Below are positions 9,240 through 17,408 of a stretch of 64,000 nucleotides of DNA, in pieces. The notes beneath the pieces were generated by a model. That model was not told where the DNA came from and searched no databases. It saw nothing but the letters and a program-made list of their open reading frames with translations. A program made the position numbers and the translations under genes. The stretch spans positions 62,001 to 126,000 of the forward strand of contig NZ_KB903439.1 of assembly GCF_000379765.1 (NCBI RefSeq), read 5' to 3'. Each line of letters opens with the position of its first letter. Within the stretch, counting starts at the first letter, position 1. This DNA comes from Flexithrix dorotheae DSM 6795 (lineage in GTDB: Bacteria > Bacteroidota > Bacteroidia > Cytophagales > Flammeovirgaceae).

Positions 9240-9630
9240 TTTGTTAGTAATTTATTTTCACTTTCATTTGGTTAATGCTCTGGGAACAAATACCTAAACT
9301 TCAGCAATAGTTCAACAAAGAGTACCCAGACACAATACTCCCACCTTGTTAAATAAGGCAATTAAAACAAAATTGGATGGGCTTACAAGATAGTATTAAA
9401 GTTAATAAAATTTATATTACCACAAGCTAACCGAAATTTTACGGAAAGGCATCCTGTACTGTGGGGGCAATTTCTATTTTCAAATACTTTATACTATTGA
9501 ATTCATAAAAATTAATGATTACATTGCAGCCCTTTTTTAATGCCCCATTTTATAAGGGAGATTACATTTTAATAAACTCACTAAAAACCCATCCAAATTA
9601 ACCAATCACCTCATAAGTTAAAATTTAAAT
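9240..9630. promoter_or_regulatory. Divergent promoter region between ECF sigma and FG-GAP lipoprotein genes
   Basis: A 391-bp A+T-rich gap separates the minus-strand sigma gene from the plus-strand FG-GAP lipoprotein gene. It must contain both promoters. I find no exact Bacteroidetes TAnnTTTG/TTG pair that I would defend. The only conspicuous element is the shared 16-bp motif at 9451-9466. Confidence 0.4.
9451..9466 (-). promoter_or_regulatory. 16-bp motif shared with the sulfatase upstream region (copy 2)
   Basis: Minus-strand reading CCCCACAGTACAGGAT, identical over 16 bases to 2251-2266. It lies 211 bp upstream of the ECF sigma start codon and 165 bp upstream of the divergent FG-GAP gene. 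Confidence 0.3.
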
Positions 9631-11595
9631 ATGATATCGAAAAACAACATTATTACTGCCCTGTCTTTTGCCTTTTTAATTGCCTGCAACCCTCAGAAAA
9701 ACCAATCTGATACGGAAAAAACTTCTACTCAATTTGAGCGAATTTCCTACAACAATTCAGACCTTGTGGTTGATCTGGGAGTGGGGTTATGGGCCTGGCC
9801 TTTACCAATTGATTATGATGAAGATGGAGATTATGACTTATTGGTTTCCTGCAAGGATGTCCCTTTTAATGGTATTTATTTCTTTGAAAATACAACAGGT
9901 GAAGCCTTTCCTGTATTTGAACCGCCCGTTCGAATTGCTGATGCAGTTAAAAATATTCAAATTTCCTATGTGGATGGAAAACCAAAGGTTTTACAGCCCG
10001 GCCAGGAATTGGTAGATTTTAAAAATGCCTTTGATACAAAACCCAAATCGCTTTTCCCCGGAGATGCTTTTGATAAACTACACAACAAAATTCGCTTTAA
10101 TCAATGGAAATATGTGGATTATGAAAATGACGGTGATTTGGACATCATTGTGGGGATACAGGATGGAGAGGATTACGGATGGGATAATGCTTTTAATGAT
10201 GAAGGCGTATGGACGAATGGCCCGCTACATGGTTTCGTGTATCTTATTGAAAATATTGATGGGACTTATGAACTAAAAGACAAAATTCTGGCGGGGGGAA
10301 AACCAATCGATGTTTACGGTGCTCCTTCTCCAAATTTTGACGATTTTGATAATGATGGCGACCTGGATATTATTTGCGGGGAATTTATTGATAAATTTAC
10401 CTGGTTTGAGAATATTGGAACCCGGGAAAATCCCAAATATGCCGAGGGCAAATACCTTTCGAATGACAAAGGTATTATTACCATGGATTTGGAAATGATT
10501 GTGCCCGTTTCCATTGACTGGGATAAGGATGGCGATATAGATCTAATAGTTGGGGATGAAGATGGGAGAGTCGCTTTTATGGAAAATACCGGAGTTATAA
10601 AAGACAAAATGCCTGTTTTCGAATCTCCCAGATATTTTCAACAAAAAGCAGAATACTTAAAATTTGGCGCTTTGGTCACTCCTTTTAGCACCGATTGGGA
10701 TGATGATGGAGATGAAGATTTAATTTGTGGAAATTCGGCCGGTTATATCGGTTTTATAGAAAATGTGGATGGCTCAGAAAATCCTGGCTGGGCACCACCT
10801 GTATATTTAAAAGCAGCAGATGAAATCATTAGAATTCAGGCTGGGGAAAATGGTTCAATTCAAGGGCCTTGCGAATCCAAATGGGGGTATACCACCTTAA
10901 CTGTAGCGGATTGGAATAATGATGGATTGAAAGATATTATTGTAAATTCAGTTTGGGGGAAATTATTATGGTATGAAAATATCGGAACTTCCGGAGCACC
11001 AAAACTGGCTAAGGAGCAGCCTATAGCACTTGAAGGCACTTCTGCAAAACCTGACTGGTATTGGTGGGACCCTGAAGAAAATACGCTGGTAAGCCAGTGG
11101 CGAACGACACCTGTTGCCATAGACTGGAATCAGGATGGCCTTATGGATCTGGTAATGCTCGATCATGAAGGATACTTATGTTATTTCGAGCGATTTAAAA
11201 AAGACAATGAATTAGTACTTAGAGCACCAGAAAAAATTTTTCATTCGAATCATAGAGGTTATAGCAGCAAAAATGAGGTGGTGGATAGTCTTCCGGGGAA
11301 TTTGAGGTTGAATGAAAGGAAATACGGGGGAAGTGGCAGGAGAAAACTAGCATTTGGGGATTGGGATAATGACGGAGATCAGGACCTAATTGTGAATGGG
11401 ATAAATGCCGTTTATTTTGAAAATACAGGCACTAAAAATGATCAGGTCCAAATGACATTCAGAGGAAATTTATCGGACCACAAATTAGCAGGACATACCA
11501 CCAGCCCTACTCTTGTAGATTGGGATAAAAACGGGAAACCTGATCTGCTATTAGGTGCTGAAGATGGCCACTTTTATTATTTAAAAAATGAATAA
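9631..11595 (+). CDS. FG-GAP/VCBS-repeat lipoprotein
   Basis: A 654-residue exported lipoprotein (signal ending AFLIAC, Cys19). At least nine calcium-binding-like FG-GAP/VCBS motifs are spaced through it, for example DYDEDGDYDLLVS, DFDNDGDLDIICG, DWDKDGDIDLIVG, DWDDDGDEDLICG, DWNNDGLKDIIV and DWDNDGDQDLIV. Most are followed by an aromatic YFENTG-type strand, which indicates one or two beta-propellers. There are no obvious catalytic residues, so a carbohydrate-binding or lyase-like propeller cannot be told apart. It is divergent from the first Sus locus and ends at a strong hairpin terminator. A role in handling polysaccharide at the surface is inferred from context only. Confidence 0.85.
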   Translation: MISKNNIITALSFAFLIACNPQKNQSDTEKTSTQFERISYNNSDLVVDLGVGLWAWPLPIDYDEDGDYDLLVSCKDVPFNGIYFFENTTGEAFPVFEPPVRIADAVKNIQISYVDGKPKVLQPGQELVDFKNAFDTKPKSLFPGDAFDKLHNKIRFNQWKYVDYENDGDLDIIVGIQDGEDYGWDNAFNDEGVWTNGPLHGFVYLIENIDGTYELKDKILAGGKPIDVYGAPSPNFDDFDNDGDLDIICGEFIDKFTWFENIGTRENPKYAEGKYLSNDKGIITMDLEMIVPVSIDWDKDGDIDLIVGDEDGRVAFMENTGVIKDKMPVFESPRYFQQKAEYLKFGALVTPFSTDWDDDGDEDLICGNSAGYIGFIENVDGSENPGWAPPVYLKAADEIIRIQAGENGSIQGPCESKWGYTTLTVADWNNDGLKDIIVNSVWGKLLWYENIGTSGAPKLAKEQPIALEGTSAKPDWYWWDPEENTLVSQWRTTPVAIDWNQDGLMDLVMLDHEGYLCYFERFKKDNELVLRAPEKIFHSNHRGYSSKNEVVDSLPGNLRLNERKYGGSGRRKLAFGDWDNDGDQDLIVNGINAVYFENTGTKNDQVQMTFRGNLSDHKLAGHTTSPTLVDWDKNGKPDLLLGAEDGHFYYLKNE

Positions 11596-11623
11596 AGGCT
11601 TATTAAAGTTTTAGGAAAGTAAT

Positions 11624-11690
11624 AAGGGGGAATAAAATGGGAATTAGAAACTAATCCGCTAGCCATTCCCCCTTCCAGGTAAATTTTTTG
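11624..11690 (+). terminator. Terminator after the FG-GAP lipoprotein gene
   Basis: Outer arms AAGGGGGAAT (11624-11633) and ATTCCCCCTT (11665-11674), with an inner ATTAG-AAA-CTAAT hairpin between them, followed by a T6 run at about 11684-11689. It lies 28 bp after the stop codon. Confidence 0.7.
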
Positions 11691-11892
11691 TAGGGAGATG
11701 GTTAGCCTAGTGGCAAGTAAATAAATCTAACCTCAGCTTCCCTAGTAGTTTCTATCTATCTGAAAAATAAAAAAAACTTGAAAAGCGGTTGTGATGCACA
11801 GATTATGGGAAGAAATTTCTATTAGATTTTTATTAGGTCTATTTTAGCAGGTAAATCAATAAATTAACTAAAATAAACCTGTTTAAACTAAA

Positions 11893-13470
11893 ATGAATAG
11901 ACTATTCTATATCTCATTATTTTTACTTGCTCAAATTCTAATTTCCTGTAATGGCGAACAGAAAAATGAAGAAAACAAAAAAGATCTTCCCCGGGTGGCC
12001 ATTGCTGGGTTAGCCATTGAATCCAGTACTTTTTCACCCGCACAAACTCATGAAGAAGCATTTCATGCCAAGACAGCAGATGATGTTTTTTCATTTTACC
12101 CATTTTTATCTATTGATTCAGCCAACAGAAAACGTGCTGACTGGTATCCAACTCTAAGAGCTCATGCGCTTCCAGGTGGAATTGTAACCAGGGCAGCCTA
12201 CGATTCGCTGGTGGGCAAAACCCTTGAAATGTTAAAAGAAAATCTGCCATATGATGGGCTGTTCTTCGATATTCATGGCGCCATGAGTGTAGTTGGAATT
12301 GATGATCCTGAGGGAGATTTTATCCTTAAAGTTCGGGATGTCGTTGGTCCGGAAACCCTTATTTCCACATGTATGGACTTGCACGGAAATGTCTCCTGGC
12401 GCCTTGCTCAAAATACTGACCTGATCACCTGCTATAGAATGGCTCCTCACGAAGATGCATTGGAATCTAAACAAAGAGCGGTTGAAAATTTACTGGACAG
12501 ACTTGAAGCAGGAAAAGGAAAGCCTGCTTATAAGGCCTGGATTCCAGTACCTGTTTTATTACCCGGTGAGAAGACCAGTACCCGAATTGATCCGGGGAAA
12601 AGTTTATATGCCAAAGTTGACCCTTTAACCAAACAAGATGGTGTAATTGACGCAGCCATCTGGATTGGCTACGCCTGGGCCGATGAGCCTCGAAACCACG
12701 CAGTAATAATGGCATACGGTGACGATAAAGAAAAAGTAACTCAAAGTGCTGAAAAGCTGGCACAAAGCTTCTGGGATGTCCGGAATGAATTTGAATTCGT
12801 TGCTCCAACTGCTACCTTGAAAGAAAGCCTTGATATGGCCATTAAAAGCGAGAAAAAGCCCTTCATGATTAGCGATATGGGAGACAATCCTACCGCAGGC
12901 GGAGCCGGAGATGTTACCTGGACATTACATGAAATTTTGAAAAGACCAGAATTTAAAAAAGAAAATGGACCTTCCCTGATTTACGCTTCTATTCCCGGGC
13001 CTGAATTTGTTGCCAAAGCTATTGAAGTAGGCGTTGGTGGACAAATTGAAGCATTGGCCGGAGCTGCTATTGATGACCGATATGCTCCTCCGGTAAAACT
13101 TTCAGGAACTATTGAAGCTATTGAACATGGTGATACCCATGCTGAAACAGAAGTGGTGATAAAAACAGGAAGTATTCATGTGATCGTGACAAAAAAACGA
13201 AAGCCTTACCACAAGGAAGCAGATTTTACCCGGTTAGGCTTGAATCCTAAAGCATCTGATATTGTGGTGGTAAAAATTGGTTACCTGGTTCCTGAGCTTT
13301 ATAATATGAGAGGAGACTGGATAATGGCGCTTACCCCCGGAGGTGTTGATCAGGACCTGGAGCGACTGGATTACAAAAGACTGAAAAGGCCTATTTTCCC
13401 ATTGGACAAAGATATGGCAGACCCGGATTTGTCAGCCCGGTTAGTTCCTTTATCAAATGAAGTAAATTAA
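11893..13470 (+). CDS. M81-family metallopeptidase (MlrC-like) lipoprotein
   Basis: A 525-residue member of the MlrC/DUF1485 family, named for the enzyme that degrades linearised microcystin; most relatives have unknown substrates. A lipoprotein signal ends QILISC (Cys19). Family blocks are present: GLAIESSTFSP near the N-terminus, YDGLFFDIHGAMSV (metal-site region), DPEGDFI, STCMDLHGNVS, AYRMAPHEDA-like TCYRMAPHEDALES, and the late ISDMGDNPTAGGAGDVTW. Being a lipoprotein, it would act in the periplasm or at the surface. It has its own terminator and sits in a plus-strand block of exported catabolic genes. Peptide or amidohydrolase activity is the likely type; the substrate is unknown. Confidence 0.85.
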   Translation: MNRLFYISLFLLAQILISCNGEQKNEENKKDLPRVAIAGLAIESSTFSPAQTHEEAFHAKTADDVFSFYPFLSIDSANRKRADWYPTLRAHALPGGIVTRAAYDSLVGKTLEMLKENLPYDGLFFDIHGAMSVVGIDDPEGDFILKVRDVVGPETLISTCMDLHGNVSWRLAQNTDLITCYRMAPHEDALESKQRAVENLLDRLEAGKGKPAYKAWIPVPVLLPGEKTSTRIDPGKSLYAKVDPLTKQDGVIDAAIWIGYAWADEPRNHAVIMAYGDDKEKVTQSAEKLAQSFWDVRNEFEFVAPTATLKESLDMAIKSEKKPFMISDMGDNPTAGGAGDVTWTLHEILKRPEFKKENGPSLIYASIPGPEFVAKAIEVGVGGQIEALAGAAIDDRYAPPVKLSGTIEAIEHGDTHAETEVVIKTGSIHVIVTKKRKPYHKEADFTRLGLNPKASDIVVVKIGYLVPELYNMRGDWIMALTPGGVDQDLERLDYKRLKRPIFPLDKDMADPDLSARLVPLSNEVN

Positions 13471-13476
13471 AAAAGA

Positions 13477-13515
13477 TTCCCTTACTACAGCCCATGTGGT
13501 AAGGGAAAGCTTTTA
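13477..13515 (+). terminator. Terminator after the M81 peptidase gene
   Basis: A perfect 9-bp stem TTCCCTTAC / GTAAGGGAA with a 13-nt loop, followed by AGCTTTTATT. It begins 6 bp after the stop codon. Confidence 0.75.
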
Positions 13516-13880
13516 TTGAAGAACCCATTCTACAATATTGAAGGTAAAATTCCACGATTTTAAAAATTTAGCCTCTCCCCAGATTACCTGCTATTTTTAG
13601 TTTTTGATTTTTGGTATTTTATTGTTTTCAATCCCATAAAATTGGAAATTATCACATTTTCCTTATTCCTAATTCACTAATCAATACACTGACTTTCAAT
13701 TATTTGTAAGTAATTCCGTGATTAACCAGATTGATTGTTGTATCAAATCTTCAAACTTTACAGCAAACCAAAATCCAGAATTAAAACAAAGTGATTTCCT
13801 CCCCTTTAAAGCCTCTTTTGGGCAACTGGCACAAATCTTTGAACTTCTCAGGTAAAACCAAGAAAAAATAAATCAAAATC
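13516..13880. other. Intergenic stretch upstream of the HepT-like gene
   Basis: 365 bp of A+T-rich sequence with no ORF of coding character. In particular, no MntA-type nucleotidyltransferase gene or remnant is recognisable next to the HepT-like gene. The promoter of the HepT-like/permease pair should lie near its right end. Confidence 0.45.
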
Positions 13881-14237
13881 ATGGAACATAAAACTGAATT
13901 ATATCAACATCAAAATTTCATTTTACAAATAATTCACCAGACCCTGGCAGAAACAAATGGGGTTTCTTTTGAGGAATTTCAACAAAATGAACAAATGAAA
14001 GAAATGCTGTATTCCCAAATACAGGAAATTGGGCAGGCCGCTCAGGAAGTGATCAACCTAAATCTATCAACTCTGGATAACCAGGAGATTTATAAAATTA
14101 TGTCAAGTTTTAGAAATGCCCGATATCACCAGGAAGCTGAATTGGATCACGGACCAGTATGGGATATTGTAAAAAATGATTTACCGAGATTTGAACAGAT
14201 TTTGGAAAATGATATTCAAGAAGTTGAATCCTATTAA
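13881..14237 (+). CDS. Small HepT/DUF86-like protein without MntA partner
   Basis: A 118-residue cytoplasmic, helix-rich protein with no signal peptide. Its C-terminal third resembles HepT (DUF86, a HEPN RNase toxin): SSFRNARYH contains an R-x4-H pair (Arg78, His83), and it is followed by HGPVWDIVKNDLP (about 90-102), close to the family's VDLEIVWxIIKNDLP block. In active HepT the motif is R-x4-6-H-x-Y; here the Tyr position is Glu85, so the residue AMPylated by MntA is absent. The usual N-terminal half is recognisable only as helices. No nucleotidyltransferase lies nearby, and the next gene, 52 bp downstream, encodes an AI-2E-type permease. It may be a divergent HEPN protein with another role. 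Confidence 0.55.
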   Translation: MEHKTELYQHQNFILQIIHQTLAETNGVSFEEFQQNEQMKEMLYSQIQEIGQAAQEVINLNLSTLDNQEIYKIMSSFRNARYHQEAELDHGPVWDIVKNDLPRFEQILENDIQEVESY

Positions 14238-14289
14238 AATCCTTATTAATTAATTTTTCCCCAATAACCCTTTCAATCTGGCTTCAAAA

Positions 14290-15327
14290 ATGATAAATCA
14301 CAAGCAGGTTAATTTAGTGAGTAAAATCCTATTTATCTCAGCATTGTTAATAGTGGGACTATATTTCCTTAGCTCACTATTAACACCTCTTGTTTTTGCG
14401 GCCATTATTTCCCTTTTATTATTACCCATTTGCCAGAAGCTGGAATCCTGGAAAATCAACCGGATAATATCTATCCTTGCTGTTTTACTTATGTCAACTG
14501 TCTTGGTTGGGATTATTTCCTTCTTTTTTATTTCCCAATTCAATAACTTTCTGGAGGATTTCCCTAACCTTCAGGACAAAATAGAAAAAAGCGCTGGGAA
14601 TTTTTATCAGGATTTGAACCAACAATTAGGCCTTGAGGTCAAAGACCCTGTCAGTTTTCTCCAAAATAACTCTTCTGGTTTAATGAGTTCCGGTAGTAAA
14701 TATCTCTCCAAATTTTTTGGTGCCACCTCAGGTTTAATATCCTTTCTCACCCTTGTGCCCATCTATTGTTTTCTGCTGTTACTATACAGAAATAAATTCA
14801 AAAATGCCTTTCTGGACTTTTTCCCATCAGAGAAATGTAAAAAAATAAAAACCATTATAGTAGAGATAAAAGAAACCGTACAGCAGTATTTTCTGGGTTT
14901 GCTGATCGTAATTAGTATCATAGCCGTGTTGAATTCTATCGGACTATTGGCTTTGGGAATCAAATATTCCATTCTTTTAGGTGTTTTTTCTGCATTGCTC
15001 ACTGTTATTCCCTATGTCGGTGTGGTGGTTGGAGGGCTAATACCTGTTTTAATTGCCCTTGTCACGAAAGATTCCCTCTGGTATCCTGCCGGAGTAGTTG
15101 GAATTTACTGGCTGGTTCAGTTTCTGGAGGGTAATTTAATTACCCCAAAAATTGTGGGTGCACAGGTAGACTTAAATGCCCTTGCAGTTATTTTTGGATT
15201 GCTGGCATTTGGACAATTGTGGGGATTGATCGGTTTGATATTAGCTGTCCCAATCATTGCGGTGATAAAAGTAGTCTTTTCCTACAGTGAAAATTTAAAA
15301 CCAATTGCCTCCATGTTGGGGAAATAA
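14290..15327 (+). CDS. AI-2E family transporter (PerM/YdiK-like)
   Basis: A 345-residue polytopic inner-membrane protein with about eight hydrophobic segments. The hallmark C-terminal half is intact: LGVFSALLTVIPYVGVVVGG, FLEGNLITPKIVGAQVDLN and FGLLAFGQLWGLIGLILAVP. The family includes the AI-2 exporter TqsA and also cation/proton antiporters, so the substrate cannot be assigned. It is probably cotranscribed with the HepT-like gene. Confidence 0.9.
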   Translation: MINHKQVNLVSKILFISALLIVGLYFLSSLLTPLVFAAIISLLLLPICQKLESWKINRIISILAVLLMSTVLVGIISFFFISQFNNFLEDFPNLQDKIEKSAGNFYQDLNQQLGLEVKDPVSFLQNNSSGLMSSGSKYLSKFFGATSGLISFLTLVPIYCFLLLLYRNKFKNAFLDFFPSEKCKKIKTIIVEIKETVQQYFLGLLIVISIIAVLNSIGLLALGIKYSILLGVFSALLTVIPYVGVVVGGLIPVLIALVTKDSLWYPAGVVGIYWLVQFLEGNLITPKIVGAQVDLNALAVIFGLLAFGQLWGLIGLILAVPIIAVIKVVFSYSENLKPIASMLGK

Positions 15328-15814
15328 CTGCACTGTTCTCTTTTTAAATCCGGAATTTCCCTTCCAATACTTATAAATTCCTCATTGAGCAAAAAAAGCC
15401 ACTTCTCTTTATATACATTATCACAACTAAAGGCTCTTATAGCTGAAAGATAGACCATGTTTTGCCCACAATTTAATTTGTGGTTTTAATTGATATTTTC
15501 TCCAAAAAAGGGTACTTTTTGGAAAAAGCAGGAGGAGCATAAATTGATGCTTTTCCCGCCCTTAGGCAAAATTCAGATTTTTTATATCTACTCAAATTCA
15601 ACCAGCAAATATCCTGAATAAGATAACTTTTTATTGAATCCTTTTTTAGAAAATCAGAGCTTGTTAAATGCTAAATAAGCCAAATTAATTAATGTCTAAT
15701 TGAGGTGAGTCAATTTTTTGAATTCCATTTCTTTCCCGAAAATTCCTGTGAAAAATTCTTTTAGGGAAAGACCTTTTACCGAACATATTTAAATCAATTT
15801 TATAAAGCAGTACT
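15328..15814. other. Intergenic stretch between permease and dehydratase genes
   Basis: 487 bp without a supportable gene. A weak hairpin CCACAA-TTTAAT-TTGTGG at 15466-15483 followed by TTTTAATT may terminate the permease transcript. A CCAAAAA/TTTTTGG inverted repeat lies near 15504-15524. The rest is A+T-rich and should hold the promoter of the dehydratase gene. Confidence 0.4.
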
Positions 15815-17263
15815 ATGATATACAAAAACAAAAAACTACAGAGAATTTTTGGAAGCACCGTAAAGGAAGAAAAAGAACAACAGACTAAAAACAGACGTTC
15901 TTTTTTCAAAAAAGCAGGATTAGGAGGTTTGAGTCTGGCTGGATTAGGCATGGCTTCTATTCAGGACCAGGTAGCATATGCTACTCAAAACGTTAGCCGG
16001 CATTCCAGTCCTTCAGAACTAAAAATCACCGACATGCGAATAGCAGAAATCGGGGGAGATGTGGTTTTCAGAACTCCAATTGTGAGAATTTATACCAATC
16101 AGGGAATTATTGGACACGGAGATGTAAGAGATGGAGCAGCCAAAGAATACGCTTTATTTCTAAAAAGCAGATTGCTTGGAGAAAATCCTTGTAACGTAGA
16201 AAGGTTATTTGGCATTATCAAACAATTTGGGCATCATGGCCGACAAGGTGGAGGCGTTTCCGGAGTGGAAATGGCCCTTTGGGATATTGTGGGAAAAGCC
16301 TATGGTGTTCCGGTATACCAGTTACTGGGGGGCAAATACCGGGAAAAAGTAAGGGTTTATTGTGACACCACTGTTTCTAAAGATCCGGTGGAATATGCGA
16401 ACAGAATGCAGGCTCGGATAGACCAGGGTTATACCGCATTAAAAATGGATATTGGTATCAATCTGATAAAAGATATTCCCGGAGCCCTGATCAATTCTCC
16501 GGATGCCAAGTATAATCCTTATCAATATGATTATACCGATTACAACAAAACCAAACATCCGTTTACCAGGGTACAAATCACAGAAAAGGGACTGGATAAA
16601 CTGATGGAATATCTGGATGTAATGCGATCGAAAATTGGGTATGATGTGCCAATGGGTACCGACCATTGGGGACATTTTGGGGTAAATGAAGCCATAAAAA
16701 TTGCCCGGGCAGCCGAGCCATATAACCTGGCTTATATTGAAGATATTATCCCTTGGCAAATGGATGAACAATGGAAAGAAATCACCATGTCTTCTACTAC
16801 ACCTACTCAGACTGGTGAAGATATTTATATGCTGGAAGGCGGTTTTGAAAAATTAATCACTACCCGATCGGTAGATATTGTACATCCCGATCCCAATACA
16901 GCCGGAGGTATTTTAGAAACCAAACGTATTGGTGATTTTGCTTCAAAACATGGCATTGGGTTCATGCATCATCATGCGGCAGGTCCAATATCCTTCCTGG
17001 GTTGTGTACATAGTGCAGCTGCAACTGAAAACTTTATGTGGCTGGAGCACCATGCCGTAGACAAAAAAGACTGGGAGAATCTGGTCACCGGATTTGACGG
17101 CCCGATTGTAAAAGATGGTTATGTAACCGTTCCGGAAAAACCGGGAATTGGGGTGGAATTGAATGAGGAAATGGTGAAAAAGTACCTGATCAAAGGGGAA
17201 AAATTATTCGCTCCTACTCCTGAATGGAATGAAATCCGAGCCTGGGACAGACTCTGGAGTTAA
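15815..17263 (+). CDS. Tat-exported enolase-superfamily enzyme, galactonate/mannonate dehydratase-like
   Basis: A 482-residue mandelate racemase/muconate lactonising enzyme family protein. A twin-arginine signal lies at about 26-55 (NRRSFFKKAGLGG then a hydrophobic stretch). The capping domain is followed by the barrel: Lys-x-Asp in YTALKMDIG (Lys210, Asp212), a metal-ligand block GTDHWGHFG, the Glu of YIEDIIPWQ, TGEDIY, and a HHHAAGPIS block that carries the catalytic His in acid-sugar dehydratases. This pattern fits the D-galactonate/D-mannonate dehydratase branch, which abstracts the alpha proton of sugar acids. Export of such an enzyme is unusual for E. coli-type relatives but common in marine Bacteroidota and Planctomycetes. 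A strong terminator follows. Confidence 0.85.
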   Translation: MIYKNKKLQRIFGSTVKEEKEQQTKNRRSFFKKAGLGGLSLAGLGMASIQDQVAYATQNVSRHSSPSELKITDMRIAEIGGDVVFRTPIVRIYTNQGIIGHGDVRDGAAKEYALFLKSRLLGENPCNVERLFGIIKQFGHHGRQGGGVSGVEMALWDIVGKAYGVPVYQLLGGKYREKVRVYCDTTVSKDPVEYANRMQARIDQGYTALKMDIGINLIKDIPGALINSPDAKYNPYQYDYTDYNKTKHPFTRVQITEKGLDKLMEYLDVMRSKIGYDVPMGTDHWGHFGVNEAIKIARAAEPYNLAYIEDIIPWQMDEQWKEITMSSTTPTQTGEDIYMLEGGFEKLITTRSVDIVHPDPNTAGGILETKRIGDFASKHGIGFMHHHAAGPISFLGCVHSAAATENFMWLEHHAVDKKDWENLVTGFDGPIVKDGYVTVPEKPGIGVELNEEMVKKYLIKGEKLFAPTPEWNEIRAWDRLWS

Positions 17264-17280
17264 TTTTTAAGTAAATTGTT

Positions 17281-17316
17281 AAATGCCTCTTTCCTGATCG
17301 GAAAGGGGCATTTTTT
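17281..17316 (+). terminator. Terminator after the dehydratase gene
   Basis: Stem ATGCCTCTTTCC / GGAAAGGGGCAT with one mismatch and a short loop, followed by a T6 run. It starts 18 bp after the stop codon. Confidence 0.85.
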
Positions 17317-17408
17317 CATTGCAAACCAGCAAACCATTTTACCATAATTCTTTTATTATCCTTAGGTATTATATGTATTTTTATACTGATACTATCTAAT
17401 TCTATGAA

